Shown here in pieces: positions 42,501 through 51,730 of a stretch of DNA of 64,000 bases (the stretch's first letter is position 1; each line of letters opens with the position of its first letter). A model generated the notes under the pieces. That model worked only from the letters and a program-made list of their open reading frames with translations, was not told where the DNA came from and ran no database searches. The DNA comes from Cymodocea nodosa. Its lineage: Eukaryota > Streptophyta > Magnoliopsida > Alismatales > Cymodoceaceae. The translations under genes and the position numbers were made by a program. Location of the stretch: positions 12,882,501 through 12,946,500 of the forward strand of contig CM072345.1 of the NCBI GenBank assembly GCA_036874045.1, written 5' to 3'.

Positions 42501-45500
42501 AAAATGCAAAGTGGTACCACAGAAATAAATGGCAAAGGCCATTCTACTGCAAAGTGCTCCAGTTCAAGACCTGTTCATTGTGAGTGTCCCCACCAGGCTT
42601 GTGAGAGGGAAAACTGAGATCAATTATGTATAACTAACGTGCAATAATATTCTTAGGGCTAGTCCAGAATCGGCAAGCCACCTGATGTAAACTAATATCC
42701 AACATTCTAGCTACTGATGAAACAGCAACTCAGACCTAGGCGCAAAATATTCTTGTATAGACTCCTCATTAGGCCATAATCTCAGGATCAGTGCACAGTT
42801 AAGGCAGACAAAGCAGCAATTGTGATGCAGCTCACAATGAGAAAATTACTGCTGGAATGGCCATTATCACTGTTAAAGGCTTATACTTATGTGTACCTTG
42901 GGTAAATGGATCATCCATTTACCTGACTAGTGAACTATGTAAAACGTTGAACAGTGAATGCATCTTTTCATCTTTTCGTCATCAACCTAAGACAAGTTGG
43001 AATTAGAGCAATGCTCCTCCGCCCACTGTCTATCCATTCACCCGATGTTAGCTCCCACATCCCGACATTCCTGGACCATTGCCTTCTGCAGACACCTACT
43101 CCTCTACCCACCAGCCCACCATTCGTCAATCCACATGCGTCAATTCAGTCATTCTCTTGCAGTGGTTTCATCAACTGCTGCCCTTCATCAATTGCTGACC
43201 TACTGTTTTAAGCTCCGTCCTTGTATTCTCCCTTTTGGCGACATCATCTTCGCATCTTGGATGACTAGGTCTACGACCCTTGGTAAAGGTCACCCCATTT
43301 AGTCTTTTCCAATCTACCCTACTATGAGGATCCTATGGACGGCTCCTCCCAGCCTTCCAACACCTCAAATAGAACTAGAGCTGCTAGATCATCATCATTT
43401 AGGATAGGCAATCATTCAAAGTCCCCTCTTCTTAGTCGACTTATTGTTACTGGGGTAAAGTTGATTGAAAACAACTATCATACCTGGTCACGAGTGTTTA
43501 AGACTTTTTACATCTCAAATATGTATGAAGATCATTTGATGAATCCTCCTTTGGCTGAAATTTCCCCTAAATTTACCTCCTAGCATGCAATAAACTATAC
43601 TATTATGGCATAGATGTTAAACAACGTTGATGAGTACATTTTACCTAGTATAGTTCATATTCATTCGACAAAGCATATGTAGAAAATCTTGCGAGCTACA
43701 TATGGTCATGACAACATCTTCAAAGATTTGGAGATATATGAGCAGCTATTTTATCATCAGCAAGGTGAACATTTTACCTAGTCATTACAAGATCAGGGAA
43801 CGTGAGACCTTATCTCTCAACCTTCACACACTCCTATTGTTCGCTATCATTGGGTATTCACCAACAAATACCGAGCTGATGGCACTCTTGAGTGCCATAA
43901 AGCTCATTTTGTGGCTCATGGATTCACTCAAATGCACGGGGTTAATTATCATGAAACTTTTTCTCCTATTGCTCGCTTCAGTTTCATCTATTTCCTCAGT
44001 TTCGTCTGTCTTATTATTGCTCTAGTTGTTTCTAAATCATGGTCTCTTTCCCAACTAAATGTTAAAAATGTTTTCTTTTATGGCAATCTTATCAAAGAGG
44101 TTTCATAGAGCAACCTCTAAGGTATGTTACTCAGAGGGAGAACCTAGTTTGTCGCCTCTAGAAAACTATCTATAGCCTTAAGCAAAGTCCTTACAAGTGG
44201 TTCAGCAAAATTAGTTTTGTTATGTTAGCACATGGGTTCTAGAAATGTGCTACTAATATTTCTATTTTCATTCAACGTCAATCCTCTAGAGTCACTATTG
44301 TGGTCATATATGTTGATGATATCTTATTAATTGGCGATGACTCAACAAACATAAAAGATACTAAAGCCTTTTTACACAAGTTTGTTCTCCACGACATGGG
44401 AAAGTCACGATACTTTCTTAGTATCAAATTTGCATATTCTCCTAACAAAATTTCATTGTCTTAAAGAAAATATGCTATTGACATTCTCAAGAAGACTGGT
44501 ATGCTTGGGTGTAAACCTGTGAAGACACCAATGGACCCAAATCCTCAACTTTGGGACAAGAAGGCTAAATCATTTCAAGATACAAGACGATATTGGCATC
44601 TAGTTGGAAAATTAATTTACCTCACTATTGCTCACCATGACATTGCCTTTGCAGTTGGTTTTCTAAGTCAATTTATGCAAGAACTCAAGGAGATTCACTA
44701 GTAAAGTGCACTGCAGATTGTTGCTTCTATAAAACAATGTCCTGACAGAGGTCTAATCTACTTCAAAAATTCCGATCTTACTTTGGCCACATACTCTAAT
44801 GCTAGTTATACAAGTAACAAAGCTGATCGGAAATCCACCTCAGGTTTTTGTACGTATCTTGGTAGAAATCTCATCACCTAGTGCAATAGAAAACAAAATG
44901 TTGTTTCCACCTCTATTGCTGAATCAAAATATGGAGCCATGCAGAGTGTTAGTCAAGAAATTCTCTAGATCAAGAATTTATTAGTTGAATTTGGTTTCAT
45001 TGCCCAATCTTCTATTTCCCTGCATTGTAATAATCAAGTTGCCATACATATTACAAATAATGAGACCTTTCATGAAAGAACCAAGTACATTAAAGTAGAT
45101 TGTCATTATATCCGCTAGTTGATCCTCAATGGGACTATTAGCACTGCCTACACATAGTCTTCTCAACAAGTTGCAGATATATTTACTAAAGTTCTTCTTA
45201 TTAGTAGTTTTACCAATTTTTGTAGCAAAATAAGATTATTTAATCTTTATGTTTCAGCTTGAGGGGAAGTGTTAGACTTATACTTATGTGTACCTCAGGT
45301 AAATGGATGATCCATTTACTTGACAAGTGAACTATGTAAAATGTTTAACAATGAATGCATTTTTTCATCTTTTCATCTTCAACCTAAGACAAGTATCACC
45401 ATTTGACATGATCTCACAGCCTACAATTGCCATGGGATGACATGATCCAATGAAATATCTACTATTGGAATGAATTTTACAATAGATGATAGAGTTTCTT

Positions 45501-48500
45501 TCAGCCTATAATTGCTATGGGATCACAGTTCACAACCGAAGTTGACTCTTCCACTAGTGCACACGTGAACTGAAGCGCATTCTCCTTCATTGGAGATTGT
45601 TTACAAACATCTGGCAAGAACACCTTCACCTTCATGGGAAGGCCATTATCACCATCTGGCATGATCCCAGGGCCTTCAATATCCTAGTCCACAATCAGAT
45701 CTACTGGAACCAGACAAACATGTATCAGCTACAAGGCATGAGGCCTCCCCAGCATATTGCTTTCTAATCAGTACCTCTCAACCTAAAAATATGGCCCCGA
45801 ACATTGGTCCTAATGGCCATTTAATAAACATAGTGATATTATTCATATGGATAGTGTCAATTACCAAGAGAATCAAAGAGATCCACAAGCTTCATTACAT
45901 GCATGTCTGATCTAGTCTGAACAGAAACTAAGATGAAAAGGTCTAACAATGCAAAAATGAGGTGATTAACTTTGAAAAATGGCTCAATTATACAGAATCA
46001 CGGAATCAAATATTTGAAAATGAGAAAAATGAAAGCTCACAGTATTTGTGAAAGCAGCTAAAACTTCCAGCCTTTTATACCTGAAAATATATACAAAAAT
46101 AATGTTGAAGTCCAGTTAGTCCTTTAGATTTTCTTTTCTTCACTGTGATGCATAATATTAAAATCAAACAAACCAAGGTGATGTTTCTAGGAAGAATCTG
46201 AGGAGAAAATAGCAAAAAGAAATACACCACACTAAAAGACTGGCAAAGAAATAGAAATACAGCAGAAAACACTTTCTTTTTTTGAGAAGTAGGCTGAATC
46301 TTATTGATTAATAAGTTTCACCCAGAGTACAAGAGGAAAAAAGAAAAGAAAAACAAAAAAAATCAGCATGGAAGCAGGCAGCCCTCACGAAGACCATGTT
46401 TTCCATGTCACCTTCCAAGAATAGGACCCGGATTGAAAATGATATCATTCTTAACAAGCCAATTTGACCAGCAGCATGCATGTAATGTATTTATGCTTAG
46501 TCATTGTTCGCCTCCCTTAATGATCCTGATTGACTTCAAGCAGAAATCCCAACTAAACTGAACTGAATATTATCAAAGACAATCAAAGGTAAGAGAGAAG
46601 ACCACATCTTGCTCTCAATAGAGCATCCAAAAACAGATGGTTGTCGACCTCCTTATGCATAAGGCAGAAGGGCATAAAATATCACCATCAGCTGCCTATT
46701 TGCTGCAATAGACCTTGGTAACCAACCTTTCACAAAGCAAGAGCCCCACAAATATTTTAACTTTCAGTGGTGATTTTGCAGACGAAATGATTATGAGGCT
46801 CCCATACCAAATACAAACTCTCAAAGAGCACAAAATAACTGCTTTTAAGTGTGAAAGTATCCCGATAATTAGGTACCCAAATTATAGCATCTCTTCCACA
46901 GAAGGCCACAGGACATTGTGTAAACTCCTAACATGTCTGAGAGCAATCCAACCTCACTGTCTTTGATGTTTCTCATATTGTGTAAGTTCCATGCCCAGGA
47001 ATTATCATCGAATGAATCAAATTTCATTACTTTAGAGGCTTGGCAGGAAGAAAGCCTGAAAATAGATGGGAATAATTCAGCAAGAGGCTTCTCGGTGCAC
47101 CATCTATCTCTTAAAAAATCAATGAATGAACCATCATCCAGATTGAATCTTATGTTACTCAACAAGAATGGTTCCAGAGCCCCCCAAATCTGTCACCAAC
47201 AAGGAGATATCCAGGCAGCAGATTTGCACTGCTTAATCAACTTGGAATATGCCATTTAACATCATAAAAAATTAGAACGTTAAAGGAAAAAGGGAGTGTG
47301 CCCTCAGGATTTGATGCTTTGACAGGAGTCAGTTAGGCACTGAAGAGCCAATTTTAAGATCAAGTCATTTGGGGTAAATTGATGTGTCTCAAAAAACATG
47401 ATGCTTTGGCTAATTCATGCAATTGTAACTTATTTCAGTTACTCTAGTGAATATTATAAGCCATAAGCTGTTTTTTCCCAAACAAATTGTTCAAATCAGA
47501 ATTAAATTGAATAAACTAGTTGGCATCCTGGTCACCAAAAGCTCTTAGTATTAAAATTGATTTAGTAAAACATGTAGAACCATTTTATTCTCTTTTCTTT
47601 CAAAAGTATAAGGTTAAATCTTATTAGACTATTTTAGTCTCATTATGAATAAAAAACTAAAACTCATACAGCAAACTGCATAAGACATCAGTAGAACCCT
47701 TTGCTTGGCAGCCACCATCTTCCCACTAATAATCATGGATAATGCCTGGTGAAAATCAACACTGTTCCAGGCATATCATGCAGTCAGTGGGTTCTCAGGA
47801 GAATGAGAAGTGATTTTCACTGGAGGAATAGGGCTTTTTTTTTCAAAGTTGTGGAGTAGGGTGTGCTGGTGAAGTTGGGCCAAACAAGGGATTGGTACAG
47901 AGACGAGAACACAACTCTCCATCCAGTTGAAAAGGAGGGGTATGTAGACCAACATCACCGGTTAGAAGAAATAAAGATGGTGCGATGGAGCTTTCTAAGG
48001 ATCCTAACCATATTGAAGATGTTAAATTGAACTTTCAAGACGGTATCTACTCTTCATCTGATTCCCATTTCCCTTTCATGCCAGAAGGATGCAGAGCCAT
48101 GGATTGATTGGATGATATTATCATCTTGGACTAAGCCACCCAAAAAAAAATCCTTGGACTGCATCTCTAAATATGAACCTTCAAGGACAAATATAACATT
48201 TTTGTGGAACCTGAAGGAAACTCTGAGGAAAGATGCTGGAGGGGCATGTGGAGTTGGGGATCACTTTCATTTTCAGGTATATGAAGATTTTATGTTGAAA
48301 CACTAGGGGTTATAATAACAGGGGCAAACATAGGCCGATCAAACTAGCTAGATCAAGTCCAACCAAACCCATTTACTAAATGGGTACTAAATTTGGTACC
48401 AGAATCCAACCCAACATAAGAATTAAAATACCCAACGTGACACCAAAAGTTACTGGGTTTAATGAGTAAGTGGATGAGGTGGATTGATTATCAGGTGAAG

Positions 48501-50835
48501 AGGTATACAGGTTGATGAAAGGCAGGTTGCTTAGGGAGAACGCATGTGTAAGTATGTATTATTATATGAAAAAACACACAACTCTACAATCATCATATCA
48601 ACTTAAATCTACAAGTAATCAAATATATAATAATACTAAAATTCAGCTATTAAACCAACCTAGATATAAACTTAACAAATATAACAAGCAAAGAAGATCA
48701 CAATCCATGTGCCCTTGTCAATTAATTATGAATAAATATTACCAACTCTTTCCGAAGGTTGTCTCGTGCCCTTAGAGTATGAGTCCTTTTTTTCTTTTTT
48801 GCATAAGAGTGAAAACATGTTATGATTTGAAACTGAGGGAAAAAGAAAAATTCTAGCCCTAACCCTAAACAGGTTAATCAGGTTACAATAGGTGAGACAC
48901 TTGTGCCCAAACCCAAACCATTTGATGGTCAGATCAGGTTAAGGGTCACAAGCCTATCTTAGACAGGTTCTGTTTCCAGCTCAGATCTCACATGTGGGTC
49001 AGGTTAAACAGGTCCATGCTGGTTGACAGGCCTAGGCAAACATCAATATGTGGGTATTCAGTTAGAGCTAATGGCATCCATCTAATGACATCCATCTTTT
49101 GTGTTCACAAGAAACTGGCATAGCTACAGTTGATAGAAGATTTCTACATACCATTTGAGGTGGTTTATTAGATAATTATTGCTGCAGAGCTGCTGTCAAT
49201 TCTGGGGCTACTCTGGTAGCATGTTCACAGATGCTGAAGCTCATTTGTCCCACATGAATGATTTCTCTGTCTGTTTCTTTTCGGTAAGGATGGTTCCTTC
49301 ATTTGGTGTCTTACAGTGGTTTACGGGCCATTTGATATCCAAGTCACATCCAAATGCTACTCTAACTCAAATGGGGACATGGAGCTTCAGGACCTAGCCA
49401 GTGACAATCAAAAGTTAACATGGACAAATCTTCAGAAGAAACCTGTCATGTATAAGCCGAATCATATTATGGTGGATGAAGAATGTGAATAGCACTTTCC
49501 TAACGTAAGGGTTTCAAGTCTAAAAGTATCTTGTTCTGACCATACACTTGTTCAGGTGGATACAAAGAGTGGTTTCTTCAGACGTCCCTTTAGATTTAAG
49601 AAGGCATGGCTCAAACGTGCAGAACTATCCAATCTTGTGGACAGGAATCAGACTACACCTATGTCAGCAAAGTCTAAAAAGGAGGTTTGCTGACAAACTC
49701 AGGATTGTATCAAAATATGCAATTTCACAAAATGTAAATGTAAGTCATACCCATAGGTGTAGACACCGTCAGGCTTTCCTTGAGAAAGTGTCATTGCTAA
49801 CAATGAGAATGTTAGGAGGCCGCAACCAAATGTCAAGTGAAAAGCATCAGATACCAACCCTGCAAGAAAAAGAACAGTACCCATCAATATCTTAAACAAT
49901 GCCCAAAATACAACAATATTCATTTCAACAAACATCAATAAGGATGGGAACCCTCTGTCACAGCGACATTAAATGCTTTGTATCTACTCAACAGTAACGA
50001 GCTACACCGAAGCCAATGATTTTTGAAACAGTGTAACTAATGAAAAATGATGAAAGTTAAAGAAAATTAGTAAACATGCCGAAAGTTTATCGAATCAAAT
50101 TGGTCAGGAAAGACAGTGTTCTTTTCATTTTCCCTGAGACAGACGCAGGTCAATTCCATGTGACGTACTAGATATGAAGAAGGAGCCAGTTATTGCAGAA
50201 TGAAGACAACTTAAACATCACCATAACATGGAAATATCCGCAGAAAGAACGAAAAACCCCAGTGAATGAAGTAGTAACCAGTTTTTTGTTACCTAACTTC
50301 AAAAGCCGATGTTCCTGGGCGCACGTCCCCAACAACACTAATGACAGAAGAAGAAACAAAACAAAGGCTAAAAAACCTTACCAAAACGACTGGTCCCGAT
50401 ACCAATAAGCATCTCCACTGTGGAATACGCCGCATTCAGCGCGATCATCAGCGCAAGCCTCTTCAAGTGTCTGTTCCCTGACCTCACCGCCCCATACAGA
50501 GTCAAAACAAGCGCAGAGAGCGTCACGGCATTTCTCTTCCCACCCAGCAGAGGCTGTTCCTTTTCCCTATCCTTCGATCCCGCCTCATATCCATTGTCTA
50601 GGCACGCGTCGGGGGGCACGCCGATGCAGGAGTCACTCCTATCGAGCAACGGCCTGAATGAGGGACTCCTCCCCACCGGCCCCGGCGACAGGTGTTCGAC
50701 ATGGGGGGGAAATGAGAACCTCCGAACGCCCGGAGCGAGGCCGTGACTACGGTTCCATGGCCCTTTCTGCGGTTCGGCTGCAGAGGAGGAGGAGGAGGAG
50801 GGAGTGGATGGAGGTGGATCGGCTTTGGATTCCAT
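33578..50835 (-). CDS. MTP5: Cation diffusion facilitator, MTP5-like zinc transporter subunit, 10 exons over 17 kb
   Basis: Exons in transcript order: 50835-50382, 49859-49751, 46080-46041, 40678-40602, 35010-34922, 34408-34339, 34240-34202, 34112-33962, 33890-33801, 33688-33578. They join in frame to 409 residues (Arabidopsis MTP5 is about 393). The N-terminal ~110 residues are Ser/Pro-rich. Six membrane segments follow; blocks include [62 protein letters not shown] and [17 protein letters not shown], then a cytosolic C-terminal domain ([29 protein letters not shown]). The HxxxD zinc site is intact in the fifth segment (H272, D276), but in the second it reads H159-L-T-F-G163, so the aspartate is missing. 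Arabidopsis MTP5 is known to work as a Golgi complex with MTP12; that fits a subunit with an altered site. Introns 2 to 4 are several kilobases long and full of transposon remnants. The gene is head-to-head with QPT. Confidence 0.95.
36927..37360 (+). pseudogene. Retroelement RNase H (RVT_3-like) relic in MTP5 intron 4
   Basis: A frame reads [20 protein letters not shown], then [12 protein letters not shown], then [20 protein letters not shown] and [12 protein letters not shown]. After a stop it resumes with [20 protein letters not shown]. This is the pattern of the C-terminal RNase H domain of plant LINEs (NxDG start, GGG core, E-AL, and the EANxVAD motif). It is antisense to MTP5 and interrupted, so it is a dead fragment. 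Its matching reverse transcriptase is not nearby. Confidence 0.7.
38697..39112. repeat. Long imperfect inverted repeat (foldback, MITE-like) in MTP5 intron 4
   Basis: The left arm, about 38697-38865, is the diverged reverse complement of the right arm, about 38945-39112. Matching words in order are ATTATACT, TAGAGTATC, TATTTAAAACA, ACTGAA, AAATAATA, TTTATCCTC, TTCAAATTGTTGTC and GCTTTCATCAG, each paired with its complement on the other side. The arms are roughly 165 bp, about 75-80 percent complementary by eye, with a loop of about 80 bp. The transcript of either strand would fold into a long hairpin. No open frame is present and no target duplication was found. Confidence 0.75.
39350..40090. 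repeat. Region of reiterated GGATTGCA / GTGATCCCAT words
   Basis: Short phrases such as CAATCCCA, GGGATTGCA, TTGTGATC, GGTGATCCCAT and GGATTGCAATTGTGGTC recur many times at irregular spacing and on both strands. Related words recur at about 45420-45520. It looks like a degenerate low-order repeat or an old transposon body. No coding frame is evident. Confidence 0.4.
41718..41801 (+). repeat. Perfect 42-bp direct tandem duplication
   Basis: The unit starting CATCTAGTACATCCCTC occurs at 41718-41759 and again, identical, at 41760-41801. On the minus strand it lies inside an 81-residue open frame (41916-41671), where it encodes a doubled [14 protein letters not shown]. The surrounding 41438-41916 block has protein-like composition, but I recognise no family. 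Confidence 0.9.
42871..42997 (+). repeat. 5' LTR of the copia element
   Basis: It begins TGTTAAAGGCTTATAC and ends CCTAAGACAAGT, directly abutting the primer site. An internal palindrome TGGATCATCCA is at about 42907. The ending AGT rather than the usual CA is shared with the 3' copy. Confidence 0.85.
45270..45394 (+). repeat. 3' LTR of the copia element
   Basis: It begins TGTTAGACTTATAC right after the purine tract and ends CCTAAGACAAGT before the target duplication. It differs from the 5' LTR by about a dozen substitutions and two short indels, so the insertion is not recent. Confidence 0.85.
46275..47165 (-). mobile_element. 5'-truncated LINE, reverse-transcriptase tail region, MTP5 intron 2
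   Basis: On the minus strand a frame from 47165 reads [18 protein letters not shown] and [20 protein letters not shown], followed by a tryptophan-rich segment. Downstream, with frame breaks, come [14 protein letters not shown] and ILCP-type zinc-finger words. This order matches the region after the reverse transcriptase (zf-RVT) of plant LINEs. The 3' end carries a short A-rich tail (CAAAAAAAGAAAG) near 46275-46287. It lies in the sense orientation relative to MTP5 and is inactive. Confidence 0.75.
48281..49690 (+). mobile_element. LINE endonuclease (ORF2 start) relic in MTP5 intron 2
   Basis: At 48281 the frame opens MKILC, stop, [11 protein letters not shown], the classical start of plant LINE ORF2 (normally MKILSWNTRG-like). 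After an inserted hAT-like element, the exonuclease-endonuclease-phosphatase part resumes near 49288 with [14 protein letters not shown], then [33 protein letters not shown] and [16 protein letters not shown], the usual order including the SDH motif. Stops and internal loss make it dead. It is antisense to MTP5 and ends about 60 bp before exon 2. Confidence 0.8.
48331..49034. mobile_element. Non-autonomous hAT-like element nested in the LINE
   Basis: The terminal inverted repeats read TAGGCCGATCAAACTAGC on the left and, reversed, TAGGCCTGTCAACCAGC on the right. A perfect 8-bp target duplication GGCAAACA flanks the element (48323-48330 and 49035-49042), the length typical of hAT transposition. 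The interior is 704 bp, rich in GGGTTA, CCAAACCCA and GGTCAGGTTA words, and encodes no transposase. Removing the element and one target copy restores the continuous LINE frame around RGKH. Confidence 0.88.
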
Positions 50836-51730
50836 GTGCCAGATTCTTCAAGGACGAGAAGGACGCGGCATAGCAGACGGCGCTCTACTTGGCGACGACA
50901 GCGCTGACTGCCGCCCCCCAATCGGAGTGTCCGGAGGAGGAGAGAGCCGGTGGCGCGAGATGTCGTCGGACCGAGACGAGAAAGATGTGGATTTGGACGC
51001 TTACTCTGCGGACCTCCCACTGATCCAAATTATAAACAGTTTTGTTTCGAAGAATCAAAAATCTTACACACATATATAATTAAAATATTACAATATATCG
51101 ATCCGTATTTTTAACAGACTTTCCTTACCGATTTTATCGTTCCGACGATACTTTTCTTCTCGTATTCACAAAAATCTCCGCTCGATTTTTGTTAGAAAAT
51201 TTGTGTGCTGTTAAAGATAGTCTTCAAATCTTATTATACTAATATTAATAAAACTAAGTATATTAATTATTTTATTGATTATTATCAATTCCACCAAATA
51301 ATGTTTATTATTTAGTATAACTAAAATATTATACTAATATTTAAAAAAATTAAACTGTATTGATTATTTTAATGATTAATATTAATTACAACATATAGTG
51401 TTTATTATTTAATATAATTACAATATTATAATATTACAATCACACTACATCGATATCGATTCAATCACAATATTATAAGATCATAACAGTTATCTTATAT
51501 CAATAATTATATTAAGTAATATAAAGATATTTCAACTTATTTTAAGGTATTAATCATGTATAAAAAAGAATCATGGTTTAATTGTTGATTTTCAATGACA
51601 AAAACAGAAATCAATTATCGTGATTATGTGCAAAATATCCTGTGATAATGATTTTTCCTACATTTAATTCTACGTGTAATCGATCTAGAGCGGTGGTGTA
51701 CCTTCGGCCCACCGCCGGGCAAGGACGACG
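50836..51730. promoter_or_regulatory. Shared head-to-head promoter region of MTP5 and QPT
   Basis: The start codons of MTP5 (minus) and QPT (plus) are 895 bp apart. The MTP5 side is GC-rich to about 51010, with a TATA-like TTTATAAT on the minus strand at about 51028-51036. The middle 51060-51640 is very AT-rich. The QPT leader begins near 51680, without a clear TATA box. No other gene is seen. Confidence 0.5.

Larger units (their letters stand above)
42871..45394 (+). mobile_element. Internally deleted copia-type LTR retrotransposon in MTP5 intron 3
   Basis: Short LTRs lie at 42871-42997 and 45270-45394, about 90 percent alike. The target duplication ATCAC is perfect (42866-42870 and 45395-45399). 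A primer site TGGAATTAGAGC (42998-43009) matches the initiator tRNA type in 10 of 12 bases, and a purine tract GAGGGGAAG lies at 45261-45269. A gag-like start (from 43335: [14 protein letters not shown]) is followed almost directly by copia reverse transcriptase ([20 protein letters not shown] at about 43911, YVDD at about 44309, [16 protein letters not shown] at about 44499) and RNase H ([12 protein letters not shown] at about 44817). Protease and integrase are absent and several stops interrupt the frame, so it cannot move by itself. It is antisense to MTP5. Confidence 0.92.

Noticed and set aside
50420..51079. Plus-strand frames opposite MTP5 exon 1 and its leader
   Set aside because: They are antisense shadows of GC-rich coding and leader DNA with no protein family match.
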